DNA from: Azorinus chamasolen
Lineage: Eukaryota; Mollusca; Bivalvia; Cardiida; Solecurtidae
Length of the DNA stretch: 64,000 nt
Assembly: GCA_963576725.1 (NCBI GenBank)
Contig: OY755240.1
Coordinates: 30,337,932-30,401,931, forward strand
Direction of reading: 5' to 3'
The stretch's first letter is position 1, and each line of letters begins with the position of its first letter. This document shows, piece after piece, positions 10,913 through 22,539 of the stretch. The notes beneath the pieces are model-generated. The model searched no databases. It saw only the letters and a list, made by a program, of their open reading frames with translations, and was not told where the DNA came from. A program made the translations under genes and the position numbers.

Positions 10913-12249
10913 CAGTAAAACCACTGGCACTTGATCGAAACAGACTATAGTTGTGTTACATAATAGTTATATCATATACATGGTGCGGCAGCCGATTCGC
11001 CCATTGTTTCGTATCGGCGTAAATTTCCGATATAAAACGCAGATCAACGCGAAATCTACTCAGCGGCCGGGAAGAAAATACATTTATCTCTGTAGAAACG
11101 GTAAGTTCTTGTCTATTAACAAACCTCTATCGAAGTTATTTGATGATATTTCAGGGAGAAAAAGACGGAGTTGATTTGTCAGGACTTTCATTCCGTGTTA
11201 ACTTCCGGTGACCTCCTCTGACCCCGAGAAAATGTTACGAGCCATGTGATTGGTTGACAATGACCCGGTTATTTCGACTGTCTGCTCGAACTCAAACTAT
11301 ATGTAAACATAAATACTTGAATAGCTCTGATCTAACATTTCGACCAAACCACACGTCACATTTTTGTTACATGCATTCAGCCATAAAATCAAAGAGAACA
11401 ATGTTGACCCAGTGTCATGGTGACGTTGGGGTGTTACTTAAAATGTAATGACGTCACCAAATTACGTCATGAGCGCGTCTGTCTTTGATAACATTGAAAC
11501 GTCATCAAAACATAGGATCCGTTCTCAAAACATTCTGACGGACATGGTCCAATTGCATCATCATCCCTCACTAGCCTCGTCATAATGACCAGTAACCACA
11601 AGGTTGTGGCCTTCTAAGATGGTTTTTGTTGCCAAGATTTGCATTTTAAAGACAAATATTTAACAGACCACGGGAACAACAACGCTTGACACACCTTTCT
11701 GATCTGTCCAATGAAAACGCCCGTTTCAACCGAAACATGTGAAGATCGCTCAAACCGGAAGTTGACTAGGAATGAAAACGGCGACAAAATCAAAAACCAT
11801 TTTCTCCTCCAAATATTATCAAATATTTTCGATAGAGGCTTGTTTATGGACAAGAACTTATCGTTTCTACAGAGATAAATGTCTTTCCTTCCCGACTGCT
11901 GAGTAGATTTTGCCTTGATCTGCGTTTTATATCGGAAATTTCCACCGGAACGGAATAGGTGGAGAATCGGCTGCCGCACCATGTAGTGTATTAATGTACT
12001 AGTTGCTATAAATAAACTATAGTCTTTTTCGATCAAGTGCCAGTGAGTAAAACCCCGTTAATGCGACCACCTAAAATAGGTATAATTATGGGTGCTAGAT
12101 GCAGGTGGTAGCTTAATGCAGTACAAAAGTAATGCAGAAAGCTCCTCTAGGAGCTTTCTGCATTACTTTTGCCCTGCATTAAGCAACCACCTGCTTATGA
12201 AGACACCAATGTTTATTCATTAAGTGGTCGCATTAGAGGGGTTTTACTG
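10913..12249. mobile_element. CAGTAAAACCCC-type MITE interrupted by the 8-bp-TSD transposon (block A)
   Basis: Starts CAGTAAAAC at 10913 and ends GGGGTTTTACTG at 12249, with TA on both sides. The body contains the inner hairpin GAAAGCTCCTCTAGGAGCTTTC near 12139-12160. TA target and CAGT termini resemble pogo/Tigger-type MITEs. The 10922-12045 transposon inserted nine bases inside its left end. Confidence 0.75.
10922..12045. mobile_element. Non-autonomous DNA transposon with 8-bp TSD and long TIRs (hAT- or P-like), only in block A
   Basis: It begins CACTGGCACTTGATCGAAA and ends with the exact inverse TTTCGATCAAGTGCCAGTG. The 8-bp direct repeat AGTAAAAC flanks it (10914-10921 and 12046-12053), and the empty site with a single AGTAAAAC is seen in block B at 41686-41693. 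The inverted arms extend for roughly 290 bases with moderate divergence; both contain a stretch reading VRQPI--LFR-G-NFRYKTQI in outward-reading frames. No transposase is present. An 8-bp duplication with CA-starting TIRs suggests hAT; P-type elements also make 8-bp TSDs. Confidence 0.88.
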
Positions 12250-12513
12250 TATTTTTACTCATGGTAGCAGCAGTCATTTCTGTAACGTTGAGGAAATGAA
12301 AGTTTACTTGATTGGGCAATGCAGATTGCATATACTGGTCGATTAAGAGTATGCATAACATATCATAGGTAAAGAAATAAAAAATAAGCATGTTTTGTAT
12401 TATTGCATTAAGAAATGAATACGTTATTGATATTAGATAGCCGATCCTTTCGAATTTCCGGTGCATCAGTCTTACCACAAATGTTTGTGAAAATATTTCA
12501 GTAAATGCACATT

Positions 12514-12714
12514 GCCAAGGTCTGTCGTCTGCTAACTTTGTCGTCTGCTACAAATTTTCATTCTTTTGATTTTCTTCATTTTTGTTTCAAAATCATAGTA
12601 ACAGTAACAAACAGTTTAGATCCTGATGAGACGCCGAGTTACTCGGCGTCTCATCTGGATCCAAACTGTTTGCATAGGTAATCACAGATCCGGCATTGGC
12701 AGCGAAAGGGTTAA
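12514..12714. mobile_element. Same TTAACCC MITE, 5'-truncated by deletion, block A
   Basis: Starts directly at GCCAAGGTCTGTCG after GCACATT. A 264-bp segment corresponding to 42154-42417, including the TTAA end, is absent. The right end GCGAAAGGGTTAA and the hairpin are intact. Confidence 0.78.
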
Positions 12715-13012
12715 TCTACTTGTCAACGACTGGAGTTACCAGACACAATGATAAAGGTAACACCAATATTTTGTTCATATTATATTTCCATGTTTTCATT
12801 CTCGATTATTATTATTATTATTATTAGTCACTATTCAGTAATATGCGACCTTTGATGATTCGCATGAATGATTTTCTTGTGTTTCTATTGCACGACGTAT
12901 CATTTATCCAAATTGTTGCTGATAATATGTCGTACGCTAGTTTGCATGAGGATTCAGCATTTCGACTAATACTTCTTTGCTTAACCCTTTACACCATACA
13001 TATATATATATA

Positions 13013-13358
13013 CAGTGCTCCCCCTCTACAACGGTCCCCTCAATAACGATTCCCTCCTTACAACAACGCATGTCACTGTTTCCGAAACAACAAGGCTCCA
13101 GAAACAACTTTTTCCATCATATTTTCTTTATGCCTCTATCAAACCCTATGTTGTGACCACTCTTTAGACGATTCTAAAGAGTGGTCACAACATAGGGTGT
13201 TATTGAGGCATAACGGTTTTAGTTCTCGAAATACACCTTATTTGGGGATCTGCAAACAAGCTAATTATGTTTGATTTTCCCTCCATATAACAACTCCCTC
13301 TGAACAACACATACAATCTTCGTATCCCAACGGGTGTCGTTGTAGAGAGGGAGCACTG
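13013..13358. mobile_element. CAGTGCTCCC-type MITE, block A
   Basis: Ends CAGTGCTCCCCCTCTACAAC and GTTGTAGAGAGGGAGCACTG are inverted repeats. The core hairpin has arms CCCTATGTTGTGACCACTC and its inverse, but the apex lacks 15 bases relative to 42914-43274. The CAGTG ends resemble pogo/Tigger-like MITEs. Confidence 0.75.
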
Positions 13359-13474
13359 CATATACACATCTAAAGCGACCACGTTATGAATAGATATAGG
13401 GCAGGTGATTTGCTTAACCATTGACTCCATGAATATTCATGTGATAAATAATGACATCATCACTATTAAAAAAC

Positions 13475-13724
13475 TTAACCCTTCTCTTGCTGAATTTTAA
13501 AATACATTTCTCCTTCTTTACCCATGCCCTGTTGTATAATTACATATATCTTCACTGTGTACAAGTATTTCGCTGTGCAATCACTGCTGTGGAGTGCACT
13601 GGTTGCACAATCAACATGTAAATAGTGCAGACCCTGATGAGACAGCTCCTGTAGGAGCTGTCTCATCTGGGTCTTCACTATTTACAGGTAGGTATATTGA
13701 CGTGAATAGCAAGCGAAGGGTTAA
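13475..13724. mobile_element. TTAACCCTTC-type MITE, block A
   Basis: 250 bp between TTAA at both ends: TTAACCCTTCTCTTGCT at the left, AGCAAGCGAAGGGTTAA at the right. The centre is a long palindrome: AATAGTGCAGACCC...GACAGCTCCTGTAGGAGCTGTC...GGGTCTTCACTATT. TTAA ends followed by CCC resemble piggyBac-derived MITEs. Copies of exactly the same length are at 43391-43640 and, inverted, 61273-61522. Confidence 0.8.
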
Positions 13725-15008
13725 TTCGTATAGTGAATAGTAAAACACCTGACATTTAGGCTGTCTCAGAAACTGCCTAATCGAATCTTAATTATTTCAT
13801 AAACAAACATAGCAGCTCCTGATCAGAAGGCTCCTAAGGGAATGGTCTGATCTAGTTTACTCTGTTTGCAACGGCGTATAACGATATGGAGTTAATGATT
13901 AATGAAGGGTGAACGTAATGAGAAAAAATTATGAGCTCTCTGCATAACAATCGTCTTAAAAGTATATTGCAATTCAGACAGGTGGTTCGGGTCTTTGCAT
14001 AAAACTTGTTTGTTTATAGGTATATTTTAACAATTATAGCCTCATGAATATGCTATCCATGCAAGACTTCAACCATTTTTGGGTTTAATAAGCTGAATGA
14101 ATATAACATGTATACATGGCAACAAGCTTAAGTAACGGAGTCCATATCCTTCACTTTTATCAAATCCTTTCTAATGACCATTCAAAATAACCTTCTTGAT
14201 GAGACTATTGTTTTGAGAGGTTACTTGAATTGAGAGAGTTTTGATGAGAACTAAGTCCCAAGTAAATGGATCTTCAATTTGAATTTTTTTTTCTCTCAAT
14301 TTTATTTTATTTTAATGGGCATTAATAATATGGAGGCCATTAAATAATCATTATGCAAGTGCGCATTGACATTTATATATATATTATATAACAACAATCA
14401 CAACATCAATAGGCATGAAAAAATTAAGTTTTGCTTTTCATGGCTATTGAAGAAAAAATCATAAAGTTAATGGGCATTAATAAAAGTGGCTCGGATATTC
14501 ATGGCCATTAAAGAGAGTTTGTTGCAATTAATGGGCATTAAAAAACAGGTTAAAAAAGATAAAAATGTGATTTTATGCTTTTTTTCATTGCCATTAACTT
14601 TATAAAAACATTTTCTTTATGTTTTAATGCCTTTCCCGGTATTATTAATGGCCATGAAAATTATATTTCATGGTTTTTAAGGGTTTATCACATTAATGTT
14701 TCAAACGCGTTAAAATCACTGTTGCAGGAATTAATGGGGGAAGTAATGGGGAAATTGATGGATTTTACAAGTTTAATGCATATTTAATGGTATAGTAACT
14801 ATATTGTAATGGCCTATGTATGCAGTAGTGTGTAGAGGACCTAAAGATGATACTATGTGCCAAAGATGAAAGCTGAGAACCCTGTAGATTCAGAGGAGAA
14901 GATTTTTAAAGGTTCAAATTGTTGACGATGGACGACGAACGACGGACGACTGACGACGGACGACGGACGACGCACGCCGACGGAAGACGGACATCAGGCA
15001 ATCACAAA

Positions 15009-15042
15009 AGCTCACCCTGAGCACTTTGTGCTCTGGTGAGCT
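15009..15042. repeat. Terminal hairpin of an interspersed repeat (Helitron-like 3' end possible)
   Basis: 34-base near-perfect hairpin with inner stem GAGCAC-TTT-GTGCTC, directly followed by AAAAA and preceded by a GACGGACGAC tract. Helitrons end in a short hairpin plus CTRR; here CTAA follows the inner hairpin by seven bases. Assignment to Helitrons is a guess. Confidence 0.4.
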
Positions 15043-15239
15043 AAAAATTAAGCACTGGTACAAACTTTAGCAAACTTGTTCTGCTTCAATTGACATCTAA
15101 AACCTTTATGCACTTCTACTTAAAACCACCTGCGCTCAGACATTTGATTATCGCTAGTCGCGTACTGATAAACATCGTTTTATAAACGAGCTACATAACA
15201 TACTCCCTGGACGGATTCACAACGCATGGTTGAATTGAG

Positions 15240-15425
15240 TTAACCCTAATCCAATTTTTCGCGATCTTACTCAAACAGCGTGGATCCTGACAACGAGTAA
15301 CTCGGCATCTCATCAGGATCCAATCTGTTTCACACTCGATCAACCTTTTTACAAACGCTTGATCGATTCGGAACTGTAAAAAAAATCACCAGATCTAAAT
15401 TTTCCAACTGTGGATTAAGGGTTAA
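15240..15425. mobile_element. TTAACCCTAATCC-type MITE
   Basis: 186 bp; TTAACCCTAATCCAA at the left and TGGATTAAGGGTTAA at the right. The core has GTGGATCCTGA and TCAGGATCCAAT arms around AACGAGTAACTCGGC, so it is a short relative of the GGATCC/GGCGTC family. Confidence 0.72.
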
Positions 15426-16369
15426 TATATTAACCGTTTCACCGCCAATGTCAAGAAAATGCACCACGACAAATAGTGCAGTCCCAGATCAGACGTCGCC
15501 TTTTCAAGAGGCAGTTTGCTGAGGGACGTTTCTTTTTGTCTCAAACTCGATTTCTACTCGTTTATCAGGGCTTTATTCATTGGAAATTTGCAGTTATTCA
15601 TCTTATTTCATTATTTCACCGAATGATTAGAAAAAAAAATGGATTGCAAACGACAATTAGAAACTTGGCGACTAAAGAGCTAAGCTCACAAGTTAAGCAA
15701 GCGAACAAGTACGACACTGACATGTGCACTGTGTATATGTTTCCGAAATGTGGACTATTTAAAGTGATTTGTTGGATACCGCATTGGAGGCATTTTGTCA
15801 AACCAACATTAACGGTGTGTTTAGTCATACTTTATAATATGTTTTGCTATTTTATCATTACGTCTTGAGTTATCATAGTATGCATATCATTTACGAAATA
15901 CTGTGCATGAGTGGATGTTATTGCTGAATTGTCAACATTTGCAATAGTAAATCATTTCTTAACCCATTACTCCATAAATACGCCTTTCCACGCTTTTGCA
16001 AACAGAGTAGACCCAGATCAGAATGCTTATTTGACTAAAATACACTAGTGCATTGTTTACAGCACTCAGTTTCGGCACTCCCGCACTGTAGGTAATGTGA
16101 TAAGGTCATATACAACACCTCCATCCCTGGTTACATGTATTTGTTACGAACAACATTATCTTGAATAATACTGGTAATGTTTTTAAGACTTCCATGTTGA
16201 ATAATTGTTTTGTCGCTTAAGACAAATTCTGCGGTATTCCTCTTGATACTACCTACCTATATCTGAAACGATCTACTGTTTTTGTAAGTGTACATACCAC
16301 TTTGACCAACTTAACTGATGTTAAAGCAAACCTTTTTTACTCCATCGCCTTCATTCTATACTAATCGGC

Positions 16370-17260
16370 GAAAGCCGAATAAGGCTATAGTTGCGCCTGT
16401 CCGTCTGTCAGTCCGTCCGTCTGTCATGCCACACTCAGTCAGTTTTCCGGACCTTATTTTTGGAAGTAGTTTGAGATATCAACTTTATATTCGGTATAAT
16501 ACTAAATCTAGGCGAATTACAGCTTAAGTTTGAATCTCAGTCCGTTGGAATAAATTAAGCTAGCGTTATGGCCATTGGACGTTTCCTATTTTCCGGACTG
16601 TTTTTGCGGTATAAACTTTATTCTTGGTATAAAACCTGGATAAGTTACAGCTTAAGTTTGAATCTCAGTCCGCTGGATTTCCCCCTAGAATTATGGCCCT
16701 TGAACTTGGACATGTTTAGTGGAATTTCAATTCCCCGGACGTTTTTGTTATTGGCATAAAGCTAAATCTGTATGAATCTCAGTCCGATGGAAATTTATTT
16801 GTCAGAGTTATGGCCCTTGGACCTGACATTTTAGTCAAATGTTCATATGTCCGGAACTGTTAGAAATGGTTCGAGATATCATCCTTATATTTGGTAAGAT
16901 GCTAAATCAAGGGTAGGTAACTTATACAAGCCAAGACAGTGTAGGACACCTCTGCATTAATCAAATAAGTGTATGCAAATAGTTTTTGGTTACTCTTAAA
17001 CCATGATACCAACTCTTCTATAAGTATCTGGAGATTCGGATTTAACCAAAAGCAATTGGACGCAGAAACCATAGAAACCGTAAGTACAAATGACGGACCT
17101 ATGGACGACAGTAAACAAAATGGCACCCGCTCGTATTTCTTCGTCAAGAAAGTTTTTTTCGGAAAGCGCAAGCCAAATTACACTTAGTTTTTATACGCCT
17201 GAAGGTAACTTACACGATTGTCCGTCTGTCCGTCCATCTGACCGTCCGCAAGCAACATCC
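16370..17260. repeat. Diverged tandem repeat of roughly 150-bp units with CCGTCTGTC tracts
   Basis: Three or more diverged direct units between 16440 and 16870. Each contains GAATCTCAGTCCG-TGGA, a TTATGGCC-TTGGAC segment, and GATATCA-CTTTATATT-GGTA. CGTCCGTCTGTC tracts occur near 16400 and 17220. No gene. Confidence 0.65.
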
Positions 17261-17785
17261 TTGTCCGCTCAATAATTTGATAACTACACGTATTGTTACG
17301 CTTTCACTGAGCTCTGTGTAGATCTAGATCTAAGGACTTATTTAGGGACTTTATATTCTTGAAACCTCTCACTCACACCCAGGACAGTTTAAATCAATGG
17401 AGCCTGTTTCCATTCAAATATTCTCTTTAATATGTACACAGCTGCATGTATATCTATATTCTTTTTATTAAACACAACGATAATCTTAACCACTCGGTAG
17501 GTCTACAGCAGGCTATTAAGTAAAGGGCCCGTTTTTAACTCTGTGTGAAATGTCCCGGTGGTGACCCGTCATGTATACGTTATTCTCAAATTAGAGATCT
17601 AGATATATCATTCTTAGATCTAACGTTAGTTATTTTAAAGTTTAACAAAATCCGATCTTTACTCAAGATCTATTTCTGACATTTATATCTACATGTATTG
17701 AAAAAGTAGTTGAGCTGTTCCTTTCAAGATTTTTTTATGGCTTCAAAGTATAAATCCTCAGATATTAATGCATAAGAGAACCGAA

Positions 17786-17883
17786 ACGTAAACTCAGTAG
17801 AACACTGCTATATGTTACTTACTATATGTTAAACGTACGTTTATGTATAAGTAACATAGAGCAGTGTTCTACTGAGTTTACGT
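17786..17883. repeat. Short inverted repeat (hairpin)
   Basis: Arms CGTAAACTCAGTAGAACACT and AGTGTTCTACTGAGTTTACG, nearly perfect over about 36 bases, with a loop of about 30 bases containing AAACGTACGTTT. Confidence 0.85.
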
Positions 17884-18689
17884 ACGTCAAATAAAGCAGC
17901 TCAGAACTGAAGTAAATCAAAATATAAGCTGATGGCGATTCGTAGCCTCTAGACTACTAACGAAACATGAGCTCTCGATGAAAGGCGACTCGGCCTTTTA
18001 TGCTAGAATAATATGTGACCAAAAAGTTAGGCACCGGTGCCCAATATTCCGGCCACTTTCTAATGTGACCAAGAATTCGGGTTACATTCGCCCAAGAAAT
18101 TTGGGCGATAACGTAATATTCATGACGTGTAAACTATGTCACAAAAAATTTAGGGCACAAACGCCTGTCGCGTTTCGGTTCTGCATACAAAGTAAACTAA
18201 GTGGGAGGGGTAAATCTCCGACGGTTGATGGAAAAAATTTGATACATTGAAGCCATATGTTGCAAAAACAAGGATCTACGTCACTTCCTCACTGTGCAAC
18301 ATACCGGTCACTGAATTACTAGAACAGTTACACTAAGGATAATTAAAGTGACTATAAATTCAAAATGTGCATAAACGATTCAATTAATATGAAAATGGGA
18401 CTATGACTCGGCTATATAACGGGTAAGTAGATTTAACATTCTGCTGTGTTACAATTACACTTAGACAGTCAATACACAGCATAGTGTTTACAAACTCGAA
18501 ACGTGTACGGTGATCGAAGGGGCTCTGTTTCCTAGTCTGTTCCGAGCTACGACAGAGAGTTAAATTTACATACTGCTTTTAGATGATTATGTGCGCATTA
18601 AAATGTCCTAAAGTAAATACAACTAGACTGTCCAAAAGGTTAAAAAGAACACAACGATCTCCGTATATGCTGCATACGTCGAGTCATTA

Positions 18690-19080
18690 CAGTATTAGGT
18701 GTGCTGTCTTCATACTGAGTTTGAAGGTTGGCCATGGCTAGTAGGTAAGTAGATTTTGAGGTCAATAGGTCAGAGGTCAAGGTAACCGTGACCTTCAACT
18801 CAAATTTTTCGTCCGCTCAATAACTAAATAAGTATTAGGTGTACCATCTTTATACTTAATGGGAAGGTTGATGGTGGCTAGTAGACGACCCTTATTGATT
18901 ATGAGGTTAGTTGGTCAAAGGTCAAGGTCACCGTGACCTTCAACTAAAAAACAATGTCCACTCATTAACTTGATAATTTTTCGGTGTGTTTTCTTCATAC
19001 TTAGTTGGAATGACCCCTATTGGTTTTTAGGTCGGTGAGGTCAAAAGTCATGGTCACAGTGACTTTCAATTCGATATGAT
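18690..19080. repeat. Three tandem units with AGGTCA half-sites
   Basis: Each unit of about 130 bases has GGTCA(A/G)AGGTCAAGGT-ACCGTGACCTTCAACT, then TCGTCCGCTCAATAAC or a variant, then TATTAGGTGT and a TTGGAAGGTTG-like segment. The second unit holds a perfect palindrome AGGTCACCGTGACCT at 18925-18939. Confidence 0.8.
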
Positions 19081-19337
19081 TTATTGCATGTTACGACAGC
19101 ACAAACTTCGGGAGTATAATGCTCCGACACACAGGTCTCTTGTTAAATATGAAGAACTGTACATTGGTCTTTCTGGTGTTATGGACCCGTCGCATATTAC
19201 CGGATTGCAGCGAGTTAACGGAATGTGGTCACATCTATTTGTGCAATATATTTGATAAGGCAAAGTTAATCACAGAGGGGGTCACTCTAAGGGGACATAC
19301 GCTGCCCATATTACAGACAAACCCCTAAAGACTTAAC

Positions 19338-19809
19338 TATTGTCCTGTTTTATTAACCTGTCAAACTTTAAATAATTATACGCTTGCTGAACACGCAATA
19401 TACATGTATAGCTTCGGTTTATATCGATTGTTTCCGCTAATAAAAGCTTTCCTACTCAAGTACTTGTACATTTATTGTGAATCTCGTGAAAAACGTTTGA
19501 AGCACAGGTTTACCCAAGCTAAATATATCCTTTCAATGACGTAGGAATATTTACATTTGACAGGTCAATAAAACAGTACAATGTAAAATGTAAATATTCC
19601 TACGTCATTGAAAGGATATATTTAGCTTGGGTAAACCTGTGTTTCAAACGTTTTTCACGAGATCCACAATAAATGTACACGTACTCGAATGAGCCAAGTA
19701 GGAAAGCTTAAATTAGCGGAAATAATCGATATCGACCGAAGCTATATATTGCGTGTTCAGCAAGCGCATAATTATTTAAAGTTTGACAGGTTAATAAAAC
19801 AGGACAATA
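19338..19809. mobile_element. Fold-back element, about 220-base arms
   Basis: The left arm 19338-19558 (starts TATTGTCCTGTTTTATTAAC) is inversely repeated at 19586-19809 (ends GTTAATAAAACAGGACAATA), with over 90% identity by eye and a 27-base loop. The loop (GACAGGTCAATAAAACAGTA) resembles the outer right end, which suggests the second arm arose by copying back over the first. No coding potential beyond a chance frame. Confidence 0.9.
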
Positions 19810-19859
19810 CCACCATCACAAGAGTTCTAGTGTTAAAAGGCATTGACGTAATCTCAAAT

Positions 19860-20230
19860 ATTCAGGAAAAATGAGAGTAAAAGGCAAACTTACTATTTGT
19901 GAAACGGGTGATAGGCTAATTCCAGGGTGATAGACACCATCGCTCAAAGAGCCCCTCAACTGACTTATGTACTTTAGTAGTTTCAAGGCCTAGGTCATCC
20001 ATCGTGGTTAAACCAAACACAAATTGTTTTGAAATGTTCCAAATGTCTAGGCAATGGACACACAATCAGCTCATGTAAAAATGACTAGATGTGCCTGTTC
20101 TGCAAGAAACCCGGTCATAAAAAGGGATCGTGCTCTGATGCCAATACTGTTTCCTCGGACGACTCCAATGGATCTCAGATGACGAAACTACATATACAGG
20201 GAGACATCTCAAAGCTCAACACATAGATGT
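19860..20230 (+). pseudogene. Retroelement ORF1 fragment with two CCHC zinc knuckles (decayed)
   Basis: The frame starting at 20035 reads CSKCLGNGHTISSCKND, a stop, then MCLFCKKPGHKKGSCSDA. Both match CX2CX4HX4C exactly. Tandem knuckles of this type sit at the C-terminus of gag-like ORF1 proteins of retroelements. Upstream (19900-20030), stop-laden sequence includes GDRLIPG and is probably the rest of the same domain. It directly follows the fold-back element. Confidence 0.6.
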
Positions 20231-20599
20231 CAACAACACGGGGTCATGTGTAAACACGGCGACACATTCCTCAGTGCATAGGGAGACACCGGCGACAAGC
20301 CGTGCGAAATGAAATCGCAAGCAATAACACACAAAAACTGACATACCAAAAGTGTAGTTACGCCTCGAGCAATTCGTGCAACAAGAACAAAACACACCAA
20401 GCAAGAAAAAGTCTGGTACAGTCGTGTGCTCACCACCTTCGCCAGCAGAAATGTTACACGACAGTACAAAATACTTGCGAAATGAAGATATCGAATATGA
20501 TAGTGATTAGATCTACACTGTATACTTACATGTGTATTGATGACAGGGACTGGTCTATGGACTTTGAAACTGAAAGCTGATTGATAAAATAATTATACT

Positions 20600-20905
20600 A
20601 TTTGATGATGATGATAAAGATCGATGATGTTGATGTTGATGAGGATAATTATTATCCTGATGATAATTACTAATATGATATGACGATAGTGATGATGATT
20701 AGTATTGTTGTTACCATTTTAATAGTTGTTCGACATATTGTGGTGGCGTCAAATATGACCTATCCACATTGCATAAGCTAATTGTTCATATGGAATGCAA
20801 TGGCAGTGATTACAAAATTTATGATGATGATGATGATGATGATGATGATAATGATGATGATGATGATGAAGATGATGATTATGATGGTGATGATGATGAT
20901 TGGTT
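20600..20905. repeat. (GAT)n-rich microsatellite region
   Basis: Interrupted GAT/ATG triplet tracts, densest at 20820-20905. It yields a spurious His-rich frame on the minus strand. Confidence 0.93.
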
Positions 20906-21412
20906 GTAACACTGACAGGTATGATATGTAATATATGCTCATGAAATACGTATTCATTCTCCATATAATAATAATGTTGATGATAATTAATAATATTAAT
21001 GGGTAAAATTGATAATAATGCCTTCATGTGTACAAACACGTGTTTATGTAGTCGAAGATGATTCGAGTTACTAGTTATGACAATATGACGATGATTATGC
21101 TACTTATGATATAGTATAGCAGAGTTTTTTATCGCTGATAAGTTGATAGGCATGATACAATGTTTAAAGCACGATGCTCACGAAATTGTGTATCTGTGTT
21201 ATATTTACACTTTCAATACGATAGCATCTAATTGATTACACTCTCTGATTCCGTAAGCATATATATTGAGATACTATACCTTACTATCTTCAGATGCTTT
21301 GCTTTGTAACTTACTTTAATTAACCAATCAGAGCACTGATATATGAACATCAGATGTAATGTTGTATGTTTTCTAGATACATTATAATGACGATGGTATT
21401 AACACCAATATA

Positions 21413-21487
<75 letters not shown>

Positions 21488-21494
21488 GTGATTG

Positions 21495-21559
<65 letters not shown>

Positions 21560-21560
21560 G
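21413..21560. repeat. (GAT)n microsatellite
   Basis: About 48 nearly perfect triplets with a single break near 21487 and GGT variants at the right end. Long Met or Ser runs in its frames are artefacts. Confidence 0.97.
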
Positions 21561-22245
21561 TGATGGTTGTGGTAGTGGTGGGGGGGCGTAGATTTTTATG
21601 TTTGATGACATAACTTAACAGTGTCTTTGAAATACATGCTGAACGAGAGCGTAATTGGGCGAGGGAAATAAAAAAAACTCAGATTAAATCATTGTTTTAT
21701 TTACATTTAGTAGATCTAGATCTAAAATATTACTAAAAAAGTTTGTTTGGGCAATTTTAAGTGGGCGTACGCCGGCTCCGCCCCCTCTAAATCCGCGCCT
21801 GGGTTATTAAGTTTTTTATCGCTTGTTTGCTGATACACACGTTACAAGGTCTTAAACACGGGTATGCATAACATGTGTATCTGTTCTCTATGTAGGCCTT
21901 CTGGTAGATGGCATATTATAATTTGATATTAATACAGTTAGTCGGCGTCTCATCTGGATTCAAACTGTTTGCATAGGTATTCACTTATCTGCCCATAGCA
22001 GGCTAAAGGTTAAAGGTTAATTTTTCCGGCTAATTCAGTTTTATTTTCTAAAAATGCAGATTGTGACCCATTAAATACTGAATTTTCTCAAAGAGGATGC
22101 TCTACCCGTATTTAACAATGGATTCCACTCAGTGTGAAATACTTAAATTTGAATTTTGAACCACAAACACTGATACAAAGGACATTATACTCATTTCCCG
22201 CGTTCTAAGGACTTATATCAAATATCGACTGTGCAATTAGATATA

Positions 22246-22539
22246 CAGTTGAACTACGATATCTCGAACGCGAATAACTCGAACTTTGGGATAACTCAAA
22301 CTAAAATGTCGGTCCCTCCGAAATTTACAATACATATTTATTTTTCTAAAATGCATCTAGAAACATATGTGATAGCTTAATGCAGGTCTTAAGTAATGAT
22401 GTAAGCTCTTATGGGAGCTTTTAGCATTACTTTAGACCTGCATTAAGCTGTGAAACTGACACATTGTTCAGACTAAAATTAGATAACTCGAACTTCTGTT
22501 ATCTCGAACTAATATGTACGGTCCCTTGAAGTTCAACTG
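22246..22539. mobile_element. CAGTTGAAC-type MITE
   Basis: 294-bp TA-flanked element with CAGTTGAAC at the left and GTTCAACTG at the right, and ATAACTCGAAC-type repeats inside both ends. The centre has a hairpin: CTTAATGCAGGTCT and AGACCTGCATTAAG arms around TAAGCTCTTATGGGAGCTTTTA. Confidence 0.78.

Larger units (their letters stand above)
1..13957. repeat. Duplication block A (direct repeat of block B)
   Basis: This block matches 32075-43873 in the same orientation and order, nearly base for base outside indels. Position 1 equals 32075, and identity stops abruptly after the shared TCGTCTT at 13951-13957 and 43867-43873. It holds a LINE 5' part, the last three GT43 exons, a Penelope-like element and many MITEs. 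The length difference (13.96 against 11.80 kb) is mainly due to two insertions here (9601-10642 and 10922-12045 plus target duplication) and a three-unit minisatellite expansion. The left end lies outside the window, so the unit is longer than seen. It could be a tandem gene duplication or an uncollapsed second haplotype. Confidence 0.95.
13958..16300. other. Repeat-rich gene-free stretch after block A
   Basis: Between 14300 and 14800 short AATGGGCATTAA / GGCCATTAA motifs recur many times in both orientations. At 14930-15000 there is a GACGGACGAC tandem tract. It is followed by the hairpin AGCTCACC...GAGCACTTTGTGCTC...GGTGAGCT (15009-15042), the end of an interspersed family. Two TTAACCC MITEs follow (15240-15425, and a GTGCAGTCCCAGATCAGACG type from 15432). 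No coding region is supported. Confidence 0.6.

Noticed and set aside
10953..12036. Similar open frames at both ends of 10922-12045 (VRQPI...NFRYKTQI)
   Set aside because: They look like a conserved protein pair but are the two inverted arms of one transposon read outward.
17978..18250. 90-codon frame with two Cys pairs (CKLCHKKF)
   Set aside because: Looks zinc-finger-like for a few residues only; no second half, no splice sites of quality, no repeat of the motif.
21399..21613. Poly-Met and poly-Ser frames
   Set aside because: Readings of a GAT microsatellite.
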